From Bacteroides intestinalis (GTDB lineage Bacteria; Bacteroidota; Bacteroidia; Bacteroidales; Bacteroidaceae), in contig NZ_QRZF01000005.1 in NCBI RefSeq assembly GCF_003464595.1, forward strand, positions 124,001 to 188,000: 64,000 nucleotides of DNA. Direction: 5' to 3'. The notes beneath the pieces were generated by a model. The model was not told the origin of the DNA. It saw nothing but the letters and a program-made list of their open reading frames with translations, and searched no databases. Numbering within the stretch: position 1 is the stretch's first letter; each line of letters opens with the position of its first letter. The position numbers were made by a program, and so were the translations under genes. Positions 16,359 to 25,248 of this stretch are shown in pieces.

Positions 16359-18299
16359 TTAATGATTAGGATTCTTCTCAATATTCGGGTTACCCTCGTT
16401 CATCGGATATGCATTATAATACATCTTGTTGTCGAAATACAGAATAGCATTATTTGCTCTGTTCTGAGCTTTCATTTTCCGATAAATCCACTTACCATCT
16501 TCGGGCGTGCCCGGAGCATAAATCTTATACGGCCACAATACGTAAATAGTAGCAGTTTTATTGGCCTGGTCGTTGTACCACACTTCATCGGCAACTCTCC
16601 AACGCTTCAAGTCTTCATAACGATGATCTTCGAATGCCAACTCTACACGTCTTTCGTTTACAATACGATTGAATGTCAGTTCGTTCTCAGTCAATTTGAA
16701 CACATCGCCACCTGCACGCTGACGTATGCGATTGATATAATCTAATGCTATAGTTTTAGTAGAACGGCCATTGTAGCTGGCTACTCCCAGTTCATTCAGG
16801 TAGAAAGCAGCCTCAGCAGCATTCAACAAAGCTTCACCGAAACGGAACACTACATAAGGAACAGAACTAACACCATTTATCTCACTTCCAGTGGCAGTAT
16901 CGACAAACTTTCTCAATAAGAAACCAGAATGAGATATATACCAGTTACTGCTACCATCATCTCCACGAAGAGGTCCATCTTCTCCGGTCACTTTCTGACC
17001 TTCGTATACCCGGCTATCAACTTCCTGCATGGAACGTGCGACTTCAAACTGATAACCATCAGCAGTAGGAATAGCCAAACCTGCCTGAAGATCAACAGAA
17101 GTACCTCTGAATGAGCTTCCCGGATACAAAACCGTACCCGCCAAGCGAGGATCACGTCCTGCAAAGATATCTTCCGGCTTATTATACAAATTGTATTTGT
17201 AAGTAGATGTATACACATTCATATCCTCGATTACTTCATCACCTACATAAGCATCCATCTCTTTCGCTTCGTGAGTGTTAAGCATTTCATAATCATTTAC
17301 CAAATTCAAAACAGGATTAACTTGGCAACCTGCTTTATTATTCGAGGCACGCACTAATTTACGTGTAAGAGCACGTGTAGTAAAGTTATTCTTCACATTC
17401 ACTCCATCATAGGCCTTACAGAAAATCAGTTCTGGATTATTTTCCGGTTTAGCAATAAATGCTTCGGCATAGTTGGTTGCTAAATCAGCTTGTTTCTGAT
17501 AGAGTTGATAGCCCATAGCTTCCAGTTCGGCACAAGCATCGATACAAGCCTTCAGATAACCTTCCGCCTTACTTCTTTCAATACCCGTAGCACCACTTGA
17601 CAAGTTCAAAGTTTTGGTAGCACTTTTATCATAGTTGTATGCCAAAGTTCCGGCGTACAGAGCTGCACGGCACTTCAGGGCCATAGCTGCACCTTTGGTG
17701 GCACGAGTTTTAACGCGGGAAGTTCCGAAATCGTCTTTTACTGCATCCATCTCACTGATGATAAAGTCGTAAATTTCAGATTCCTTATTTCTGGGCACAG
17801 CCAATGGCGTGGGATCTTCCATATATTCTGTTACCTCAGTAACCAAAGGAACACCGCCATACTGAACCACCATCTTGAAATAATTGTAAGCTCTAAAATA
17901 ACGGGCTTCTGCTTGAAAATACTTCAACTTATCAGCGGGAATCGAACCGGTAGATACCGTATTCAAATTCCGGATATGAAGGTTTAATTCACGGATAAAA
18001 GCATAATCATAAAAGTTTCTGTAATCGGTCCCTACATTTCCTGCAAAAGCCCAATACTGACTGTTATTAGATGCTTCATCCCAACGAGTAAGATCATATG
18101 AATCTCCATCGGTACCAAAATCTTGCCAGTACTTCATGCGACCATACAAATTGGCGGCAATACTGTTAATACCGGTTTCCGATGTATAAGCCTGATTTTC
18201 GGTAAAAGACATCTTGTCCTCTTGTTCCAACCAACTGTCGCAAGAAGAGAAAAGCAATAAGCCTGATAATAATGCTATTGATAATCTATTTTTTTTCAT
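16359..18299 (-). CDS. susD: SusD/RagB-family outer-membrane glycan-binding lipoprotein (first pair)
   Basis: Lipoprotein of 646 residues with lipobox FSSC (C20). The N-terminal SusD_like region and TPR helices include RAYNYFKMVVQYGGVPLVTE near 143-162. The C-terminal RagB region has ALDYINRIRQRAGG and VNERRVELAFEDHRYEDLKR, hallmark blocks of the family. It binds oligosaccharide at the cell surface and acts as a lid on the adjacent SusC barrel. It starts 11 bp after the SusC stop, the canonical susC-susD order. SusD proteins are not informative about sugar specificity by motif; the neighbours suggest xylan-type oligosaccharides. Confidence 0.95.
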   Translation of the reverse strand: MKKNRLSIALLSGLLLFSSCDSWLEQEDKMSFTENQAYTSETGINSIAANLYGRMKYWQDFGTDGDSYDLTRWDEASNNSQYWAFAGNVGTDYRNFYDYAFIRELNLHIRNLNTVSTGSIPADKLKYFQAEARYFRAYNYFKMVVQYGGVPLVTEVTEYMEDPTPLAVPRNKESEIYDFIISEMDAVKDDFGTSRVKTRATKGAAMALKCRAALYAGTLAYNYDKSATKTLNLSSGATGIERSKAEGYLKACIDACAELEAMGYQLYQKQADLATNYAEAFIAKPENNPELIFCKAYDGVNVKNNFTTRALTRKLVRASNNKAGCQVNPVLNLVNDYEMLNTHEAKEMDAYVGDEVIEDMNVYTSTYKYNLYNKPEDIFAGRDPRLAGTVLYPGSSFRGTSVDLQAGLAIPTADGYQFEVARSMQEVDSRVYEGQKVTGEDGPLRGDDGSSNWYISHSGFLLRKFVDTATGSEINGVSSVPYVVFRFGEALLNAAEAAFYLNELGVASYNGRSTKTIALDYINRIRQRAGGDVFKLTENELTFNRIVNERRVELAFEDHRYEDLKRWRVADEVWYNDQANKTATIYVLWPYKIYAPGTPEDGKWIYRKMKAQNRANNAILYFDNKMYYNAYPMNEGNPNIEKNPNH

Positions 18300-18310
18300 G
18301 TTACATTCAA

Positions 18311-21300
18311 TTAAAAGGTTACGTTTACTCCAACTGTGTACACTTTGTGTTGCGGATAGTCGAATCCGGTAACAGAAGAGATTTCAGGGTCGAAACCAAA
18401 GTCATTCAAGCTATCCCAGCAAAGCAGGTTAGAACCTTCAAAGTAAACTCTGAGCTTCTGTATCAAAGCTTTCTTTGTCCACTTAACCGGCAATGTATAA
18501 CCTACCACTAAGTTACGCAGACGTAAATAGTTGATTTCCTTTGCATAAAAGTCATTCCAGTCTCTGATAGAAGGATTGTTGCTACGAACAGCGGGGAATT
18601 TACCACGTTTCCATGGAGATTTCGTATCGAAGATATCTTCGTGCTGCCAAGAATCCACTACATTGTATACATATCCCATTTGGTCAGTACCAATACCATA
18701 CTTCACATGCCAGTCACCGATAAATGTATTCATGAAACCACCGGCAAAATCAGCTGCAAAGTCAATCCCTTTATATTCGAAGCCCAAGTTGATACCCATT
18801 GAAAGCAAGGGGTTCTTGTTGGCATTACCGCTATCCCAATCATAGTCGGTAGCTGCATAACCCAAAGGACGCTTATCGTAGTCATCAATCAAACCATCAC
18901 CATTAACATCCTTGAAAATCAAGTCACCCGGACGCAGGTTCACGTTGTTAGCACCATCAATATTCACCGGATAGTTATCAATTTCTTCCTGAGTCTGGAA
19001 CACACCGATAGTTTCCCACATCCATACAGCACCATTCTTCACATTAGACCAACGGTTAGCCTGTCCCCAACGGTATTGATCCCATCCGTTCAAGAAGACT
19101 TCACCATAGTTGTTAATTGTTTTCTGGCGAGCTAAAGTCAAGTTAACACCTACAAAATAATTGAAGTCATTAACGCGATCATTCCATTTCACCATACCAT
19201 CAATACCACTAACCTGATCGGAGTTCAGATTCTGTCTCTGTACACTATAACCTGCCTCATACGGGTAGATAATATCAGTCGGGGTAGCAGGAATACCACT
19301 TCTTTTTCTCTTAAAGAAGTCCACTTCCAGTTTCAAGCGATCGTTCAGGAAACCCATATCGAAACCAACATTCATCATGGAAATCTTCATCCAAGAAAGT
19401 CCGGTTTGAGGAATTCCTTTGTAGGCAGTACCAGTAGTATAAGCATCTTGGCCATTACCCAAAGGATTACTGCTGATAATAGCTCCTCCATTGTTAAATG
19501 CATAGCCGGGCAAGTAGGCAAAATCCGGATAACTACTATTAAAGTTTTTAGCCATGTCATCACCCATTTCACCATAAGAAGCTCTCAACTTAATGCTGGA
19601 AATCCAATCAGCCACCTTAGAGTCTTTGTAAAATTCTTCTTCAGACAGACGCCATGCGCCGGAAACTGACGGGAAGAAGCCCCATTGATTACCAGGAAGG
19701 AAACGCCAGGAAGCATCATAACGACCGGCAAAATCAATGATATACTTTTCTTTATAAGAATAACCTGCACGGAAGATGAAACTGGCTGTAGTAATGGTAC
19801 GTACTGAGTTACTTACAGTATTATTAGCATTCGTTGTAATATTTTCTACAAACGGATTTTCCACTGGACTCTGAGCCACAGTCAAATATTTCCGGTCTTC
19901 TTTAAAGAATTCAAAACCGGCGACAGCTGTCACATGATGATCCTTGGCAAAAATATGATCGTAATTCAAGGTAAACTGCCCCATCATTTCAACTTTATGA
20001 TTTCTTACATCTCCACGATAAGTATCAGTTTTTGTAGATGCAACTTTGTACTCCTGTGTGGCAGGGTCATACCTATATTCATTCCAACTCTTCTCATTAT
20101 CTGTCTGATGAAGGGTCTCGTAATAATAGGACAACAAACCTTTGGCAGTCAGTCCTGGAAGCGGTGTCTTATATTCCAAATTTGCACTAAGCTGAATAGT
20201 ACGGAAGTCTTTCTGATGCTTACCTGCATTGTCAATTGTATAAGCAGCCATATTACGGGCACCATCATGGGTCGGGCTGATGTAATTCAGATAATCCGGA
20301 TTATCATTAGCATAAGGACGCATGGTCGGAATCAAGTTGAAAATAGAGTTACGCATCTGGAAGTAGTCGTCACCACCCGGAAGTGCCGGATTGACATTCT
20401 GTTCTATCTTACCCAAAGTCTGAAAACCAACCTTTAACTTATCAGTCAATTGCATATTGAAGTTGGCCTGCAAGTTCGTACGGTTATAGTTATATTCCTT
20501 GAATACGGCATCCTGATCAATATGTCCTACTGAGATATAGTAATCGGTTTTCTCCGTACCACCGCTGATGTTAGCATTTACATAATACTGAGGAGCAGAA
20601 TTGCTCACAAAGTTATCTTTCCAATCATAACCGCGATAATCTTCACCTGTAGCCGGATTATAATATCCAGTTCTCCATTTCTCCAAATCAGCTTTGGCAT
20701 TGGCAATGTTATCAGCTCCTGTCAGGTTACCATCATTGGCTTGCTTCATGTAGTTACCCCATTTCCACTGGTAAGCGTTCAACAATTCGGGATACTTTGT
20801 CCATCCTTGCCAACCCATGTGAGCATTCAGGTTTATCTGAGGCTTCTGACCTTTTTTACCGGTTTTCGTAGTAATCAACACAACACCATTGGCAGCCTTC
20901 ACACCATAAATAGCAGCGGCACCATCCTTTAGAATAGATACATTCTCAATATCGTGGATATCCAGTGCATTGAATGCAGTCTCGTCTTTCATAATACCAT
21001 CAATAACATAGAGAGGAGTACCCATGTTACGAATCTCAAGGTTAGTCGAAGTTCCCGGTTGACCTGACTTCTGACGTGCCGTAATACCCGATACCTTACC
21101 TACCAAAGCATTGGCAGCCGACGTTGATGTAGAACGGGCCAAATCTTTATTGTTCACCGAACTTACTGCAGCAGCCACTGTAGCTTTCTTCTGAGTGGCA
21201 TATCCCACTACCACAACTTCGTCAAGCAATTCTGTATCTTCCTTCAGTGTAACGTCCAGGTTTCGTTTTCCCTTTACGCTGATCTCCTGTGGTGCATAAC

Positions 21301-21565
21301 CCACAAAAGAAACTGTCAGAACTGCATTAGTTCCTTTAACAGAAAGTGTAAACTTACCATCGACATCAGTAATCGTACCGTTGGTAGTTCCTTTCTCCAT
21401 AATGTTTACTCCAGGCAAAGGTTCACCTGTAACATCTTTCACTATACCCGACACAGCAACATTTTGTGCCTGAAGCATTGCGGAAGACACTAGAACAACT
21501 AGCAACAAGAAGAAATTCTTCCTTCTATTACCAGCCGAGATTAACTCATTTAAAAAGTGCTTCAT
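18311..21565 (-). CDS. susC: SusC/RagA-family TonB-dependent outer-membrane transporter (first pair)
   Basis: Protein of 1084 residues with a signal peptide to about residue 33. An N-terminal carboxypeptidase-regulatory-like (CNA-B) domain spans about 36-110, starting with SGIVKDVTGEPLPGVNI. The DEVVVVGY motif at 115-122 is followed by the plug (PLYVIDGI...VSILKDGAAAIYGVKAANG). The remainder is a 22-strand barrel ending in VYTVGVNVTF. It imports oligosaccharides with TonB energy, paired with the SusD 11 bp downstream. 173 bp separate it from the alpha-toroid gene upstream; this gap may hold its own promoter but I see no clear -7 box in it. Confidence 0.96.
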   Translation of the reverse strand: MKHFLNELISAGNRRKNFFLLLVVLVSSAMLQAQNVAVSGIVKDVTGEPLPGVNIMEKGTTNGTITDVDGKFTLSVKGTNAVLTVSFVGYAPQEISVKGKRNLDVTLKEDTELLDEVVVVGYATQKKATVAAAVSSVNNKDLARSTSTSAANALVGKVSGITARQKSGQPGTSTNLEIRNMGTPLYVIDGIMKDETAFNALDIHDIENVSILKDGAAAIYGVKAANGVVLITTKTGKKGQKPQINLNAHMGWQGWTKYPELLNAYQWKWGNYMKQANDGNLTGADNIANAKADLEKWRTGYYNPATGEDYRGYDWKDNFVSNSAPQYYVNANISGGTEKTDYYISVGHIDQDAVFKEYNYNRTNLQANFNMQLTDKLKVGFQTLGKIEQNVNPALPGGDDYFQMRNSIFNLIPTMRPYANDNPDYLNYISPTHDGARNMAAYTIDNAGKHQKDFRTIQLSANLEYKTPLPGLTAKGLLSYYYETLHQTDNEKSWNEYRYDPATQEYKVASTKTDTYRGDVRNHKVEMMGQFTLNYDHIFAKDHHVTAVAGFEFFKEDRKYLTVAQSPVENPFVENITTNANNTVSNSVRTITTASFIFRAGYSYKEKYIIDFAGRYDASWRFLPGNQWGFFPSVSGAWRLSEEEFYKDSKVADWISSIKLRASYGEMGDDMAKNFNSSYPDFAYLPGYAFNNGGAIISSNPLGNGQDAYTTGTAYKGIPQTGLSWMKISMMNVGFDMGFLNDRLKLEVDFFKRKRSGIPATPTDIIYPYEAGYSVQRQNLNSDQVSGIDGMVKWNDRVNDFNYFVGVNLTLARQKTINNYGEVFLNGWDQYRWGQANRWSNVKNGAVWMWETIGVFQTQEEIDNYPVNIDGANNVNLRPGDLIFKDVNGDGLIDDYDKRPLGYAATDYDWDSGNANKNPLLSMGINLGFEYKGIDFAADFAGGFMNTFIGDWHVKYGIGTDQMGYVYNVVDSWQHEDIFDTKSPWKRGKFPAVRSNNPSIRDWNDFYAKEINYLRLRNLVVGYTLPVKWTKKALIQKLRVYFEGSNLLCWDSLNDFGFDPEISSVTGFDYPQHKVYTVGVNVTF

Positions 21566-21738
21566 AAGTTATTATTTAAAATTAAACATAAATTAGTTTA
21601 TCTGTATATTATTGAAAACCGAAAAATGAGAACTTATCTGAAAACTTATTATTTTACCTTAATGTGAATATTTTAGTATCATGCTTGTTTCAATGTTTTT
21701 TTTAACGCCCTCCTTTCTTGATCCTAAAAAGTGAATAC

Positions 21739-24273
21739 TCATTTATTTTTATAAACTTTAAATGCTTTTTGTTCTCCTGAAACTAAACACACATTCAAAA
21801 TATAAAACCCTGAAAACGTTCCATGCATCGGGAATGTGTATTCCTCATCTGTTACCTTCATATCTTCGGTCCATAACCGTCTTCCTGCCAAATCTGTAAG
21901 CTCTACCTTTGAAATATCTTCTTTACCTTTATTTACCAGAAAAAGCTGATCCCCTGAAACATATGCCGAAAGTGAATTTCCATCAATCGTCTCGATTCCG
22001 GTCTCCGGGTCCTGCCCATAATCGGAAGACTGATATTTCGAATATCTATTATTCAACTCCTCTACCTTGGACTTCGGCATAGCTTCTACTTCCTCCAGAT
22101 CATAAGTACCAAAAGCATCCTTAAAACGAATCATCGGATCCAAATGAGCAGCAAAGTTCCACGTCAATGCTTCCATAATAGAATTCATTCTTCGCCCCGA
22201 ACCATTGCTTACTCTTACTTGGAAAGCTTCTTGTTGTAAGCCTTCAGGTTGTCCGGGATAAAGTTCCTGTCCCAGGTTCATAGACTGTTTTGTATTGTGA
22301 GCACTGATACGTGCAACGTGGAGGTAGTGTTCTTTACCCGTCAACAGATACAGGCGATAGTACACAAATGAGGACCATGCAAAACCTAAATCCGTAGCTG
22401 AATGACCGATAGCTATAATATGTTGTCCGACAATACTTCTATCTTTAGGCCAATCTGTTTTTGCAGTCTGATCCTTTTCTACCGGTACTTCAAACATATA
22501 GCTCCAGCTTTCAGTATATGTAGCAGCTTGCTCTGCAGCAGCCAACCATTTCGGATCTTTTGTAAGGTCATAGATAGCAAGAAAACCATTGATAGCTTGC
22601 TGACCGGATTCACTGTCGATAGTCTGCGGATTGTCTACCACACAAGCCACATAGAGATATCTTTCATGAATATTAGCATAAGAAAACTCTGCAGCTTTCA
22701 AAGCAGCTGTTTTATAACGTTCATCATTGGTGGCGATGTAAAGCTCTACCAGATAACGAACAGCGCAAATAGTCAAAAATTTATTCTGATTACCTGCCGG
22801 ATGTTTACCACCTACAACACTGAAAGGGTCATATTCCAGATAGTAACTACCATCCGCGTTCTGATTAGTCACCAGGAATTCACCAAACTTCTTACAGGCA
22901 TTCAGCCATGAAGGGATATCTATTCCATTACGTTTGGCATAACACCATGCATTCAGTAATCCGGCCATTCCGTTACAAGCTTGACGCATAGAAGTCTTTG
23001 CCCAGTTGTCCCATGTACCCCATAGTGCAGCATAACGTGTTTTGGGGAGTCCTAAGTCTGTCAATCCTTGAGAAGCCCATAAATTCAGTACATTGTTTCC
23101 TCTTACCTTATATTCTTCATTACCGGTTTCTACACCTGCACGAAACAATGCATAGCCAGCTATAGGTTGTGAACCGACAAAACCGATTTCATAAGTGTCT
23201 CTGACTAAAGAGAAATCTGTCAATTTTACACTCCATGGGAATCCGGGACCTTTTATATCCTTATCAACTGAACTGTCCAGATAGTAATGATTAACAGTTT
23301 CAATCAATCCCCGATAAGCAGAATTCAGATTAACATCATAAATCTTTGGATTATAGAGATTGAAAGCCAGTTCCCAAGCTTCATTTACAGCATTAGCATA
23401 GTCGGAAGTTTTATCTATTTTGAAATAGACATTATAAGTATGCTTATCAAATCCTTTTGTTATGGGATGCATACGTCTGCCCATTCCTCCGGTACGCAAA
23501 TCAGAACCCGGATAAGTAACTACAGCAGCAAAAGAGTCAGACTTCTTCCAATTGACAACACCCACACCACCAAACTGATAATCCGCATCGACTGTTACAC
23601 CACGTGAATCGTTCAGTACAGTTTCACATTTTGAATCTTTATGTACTAAAGTGAAAGTCAATCCACTTTCTTTTTGACGCATCATCACCACCGGAAGAGG
23701 AATACGGTCTTCTCTATAAAGAAAACTCAAATCAGTAGCAACCGGAATGCCTGCAGGAATATTTCCATCTTTCTCAAAGTTACCTTTATACCAAACAGCA
23801 GGAATAAAGTATTCGCTATTCGCCAATACATCTTCCGGTGCAAACTGCAAGCCAAAAGAAGAAGAGAAGCCTTCATCATAAGGATTATCTCCCAACTCAG
23901 CAACTTTCACGTTGCGTTTCAGTTCAAACTCACCGTTTCCCTTCGCAGTATATACATCATTTATTTCAAAGAGGGTGGTGCGGGGAGTGGTAGTCAGGCG
24001 TGCCGTCAACTCTACTTTATCACCATCCTTTGTATAAGATGTATAAGTCGGATAGAAAGTATTCATCTTGACGTCAATCAGTAAAGCAGGATTCTGCTCT
24101 GTACCTGCATTAAATTCTTTGCCATAAGCAGAGAATGTAACACCATACGTGTTATCTTTCTGACGGGTAATATTCAGCGTTACTTCACCGGATGACAAAG
24201 TTGCTTCTTGTGAAAAAGCAAAAGAGCTATAGAGTAAGCAACTTAACAGGAAAAGAAGTTTTAGCGTTTTCAT
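21739..24273 (-). CDS. Unassigned secreted alpha/alpha-toroid protein with a C-terminal sorting-domain-like tail
   Basis: The start is set at 24273 because it gives MKTLKLLFLLSCLLYSSFAF, a good signal peptide; the frame continues to 24360 but that extension contains the promoter-proximal leader. The 844-residue protein has the same architecture as the protein at 13275-15488: beta-sandwich N half, then an (alpha/alpha) toroid, with shared blocks such as YLYVACVVDNP, SESGQQAINGFLAIYDL and RSIVGQHIIAIGHSA. Extra to the paralogue is a tail of about 85 residues (759-844) with VELTDLAGRRLW and FSGFYILNV, resembling type IX secretion or DUF6383-like C-terminal beta domains. It heads the minus operon upstream of SusC. 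Probably a glycan-active enzyme; family not recognised. Confidence 0.75.
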   Translation of the reverse strand: MKTLKLLFLLSCLLYSSFAFSQEATLSSGEVTLNITRQKDNTYGVTFSAYGKEFNAGTEQNPALLIDVKMNTFYPTYTSYTKDGDKVELTARLTTTPRTTLFEINDVYTAKGNGEFELKRNVKVAELGDNPYDEGFSSSFGLQFAPEDVLANSEYFIPAVWYKGNFEKDGNIPAGIPVATDLSFLYREDRIPLPVVMMRQKESGLTFTLVHKDSKCETVLNDSRGVTVDADYQFGGVGVVNWKKSDSFAAVVTYPGSDLRTGGMGRRMHPITKGFDKHTYNVYFKIDKTSDYANAVNEAWELAFNLYNPKIYDVNLNSAYRGLIETVNHYYLDSSVDKDIKGPGFPWSVKLTDFSLVRDTYEIGFVGSQPIAGYALFRAGVETGNEEYKVRGNNVLNLWASQGLTDLGLPKTRYAALWGTWDNWAKTSMRQACNGMAGLLNAWCYAKRNGIDIPSWLNACKKFGEFLVTNQNADGSYYLEYDPFSVVGGKHPAGNQNKFLTICAVRYLVELYIATNDERYKTAALKAAEFSYANIHERYLYVACVVDNPQTIDSESGQQAINGFLAIYDLTKDPKWLAAAEQAATYTESWSYMFEVPVEKDQTAKTDWPKDRSIVGQHIIAIGHSATDLGFAWSSFVYYRLYLLTGKEHYLHVARISAHNTKQSMNLGQELYPGQPEGLQQEAFQVRVSNGSGRRMNSIMEALTWNFAAHLDPMIRFKDAFGTYDLEEVEAMPKSKVEELNNRYSKYQSSDYGQDPETGIETIDGNSLSAYVSGDQLFLVNKGKEDISKVELTDLAGRRLWTEDMKVTDEEYTFPMHGTFSGFYILNVCLVSGEQKAFKVYKNK

Positions 24274-24314
24274 AATAGTACTTCGATTACAATGTAACAT
24301 TCGTTTTGATGATG

Positions 24315-24322
24315 CAAATCTA
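24315..24322 (-). promoter_or_regulatory. -7 box of the long minus operon
   Basis: On the minus strand TAGATTTG matches TAnnTTTG, followed by GCATC as in other promoters here. It gives a leader of about 35 nt before the ATG at 24273 and so supports that start over 24360. A TGGTACGC unit begins 37 bp upstream, at 24359 on the minus strand. Confidence 0.6.
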
Positions 24323-24843
24323 ACGGGAAATAAAATAAGAGGATATCCCTTGCGTACCAAAAAATTGCTCTAATTTGCCTATTTGCAAAATTGCCTCAAA
24401 CAGCCTCCAGAAAGGGGAAAAGAGCAAAAGTGCTCTATTCTTCCAAAAAAATGCTGTTTCTGTTCAAAGAGTGATAATCGGAGGTCATGCTAGTGTATTT
24501 CGGTATAGAAACAAGGCATATAGATCCGCGTCGTCCGCGTGCCCATTGAATTCATTACCCGCTCAGAAAGGAAATAATTTATCATTTTAAACTGCTCATT
24601 TGCCTCAACTTCTTGACGTCGAAGGCGTGTTTTATAGATGACTGATTATCAGATGTGTTATAATGATAGGATCTCAGAATATGACTGAGGTATCCTATTT
24701 ATACAACTGATCTCACAAATACCTTATTATATAAATATGTATCATACAGGATCATCGTTATGAACTAAAGCAAGAACCGAACCAAAGAGTATATATTATC
24801 TACAAACAATGCATACTTAAAGAATAGTCATATACCGAACCTA

Positions 24844-24906
24844 ATTCAGTCGTATACTGAATGGCATTCAGTCCCATACTGAATAGGGTTCTGTCGTATA
24901 CTGAAT
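24844..24906. repeat. Three tandem dyads, ATTCAGT-N5-ACTGAAT, 22-bp period
   Basis: Copy 1 at 24844-24862 and copy 2 at 24866-24884 have perfect 7-bp inverted arms around CGTAT or CCCAT. Copy 3 at 24888-24906 keeps the right arm and the CGTAT core but has two changes in the left arm (GTTCTGT). The period is 22 bp, near two helical turns. It resembles a cooperative operator for a dimeric regulator, but lies some 310 bp before the GH5 -7 box and over 500 bp from the minus promoter. Confidence 0.65.
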
Positions 24907-25002
24907 ATCATCTGGCATATCATGATAATAACCAGGAAGTTGCAAAACGCCCTGCTACAATCAATAAACATCAACAAATTATTAAAATATCATTGCGCTT
25001 AT

Positions 25003-25115
25003 GGGAAAGAAAGGAAGGAAACCAGTTGACGAGTTGACAAGGGAACAAGGGGCTGCGCAATGCTTCTGTGCCGCATGGAACCTTGTCCCCTTGTCAACTT
25101 GTTAACTTTCCCTCA
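25003..25115. repeat. Dispersed palindromic element, long copy (copy B)
   Basis: The 113-bp element begins GGGAAAGAAAGGAAGG and ends AACTTTCCCTCA. Inside, GTTGACAAGGGAACAAGG (25033-25050) pairs with CCTTGTCCCCTTGTCAAC (25081-25098) with one mismatch, making a long hairpin. The ends recur, inverted, at 2912-2956 without the hairpin core. It looks like a small non-coding mobile or REP-like element. Confidence 0.6.
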
Positions 25116-25216
25116 AAACCCATCAGAAATAGATAAAAAGCACTTGTTTCCTACAGATTGGTCGAATGCTGTTGTTTTCTGAAAAATTAGCATCATTCCA
25201 AAAGGAAAGTTTCGCC

Positions 25217-25224
25217 TACATTTG
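25217..25224 (+). promoter_or_regulatory. -7 box of the GH5-GH51 operon
   Basis: TACATTTG matches TAnnTTTG and is followed by GCATC. The leader would be about 17-20 nt to the ATG at 25249. Units TGGTCGAA at 25159 and TGAAAAAT at 25180 start 58 and 37 bp upstream, the same offsets used by the other activator arrays in the window. Confidence 0.55.
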
Positions 25225-25248
25225 CATCGAACTTAAATATATAATATC

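Larger units (their letters stand above)
24274..25248. other. 975-bp divergent intergenic region
   Basis: This is the largest non-coding stretch. It holds the minus promoter (24315-24322), four TTGC-containing short repeats at 24365-24394, an imperfect hairpin at 24666-24697 and a triple dyad at 24844-24906. It also holds the dispersed repeat copy B (25003-25115) and the GH5 promoter (25217-25224). Possible ORFs here are short and lack signals. The base composition is AT-rich and I see no RNA gene that I can name. Confidence 0.6.

Noticed and set aside
24375..24590. Small plus-strand ORF (71 codons) in the divergent region
   Set aside because: No recognisable domain or signal peptide and no promoter placed for it; left as non-coding.
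24844..24906. Possible CRISPR array
   Set aside because: Only three copies with 3-bp gaps and internal dyads, no spacers and no cas genes.
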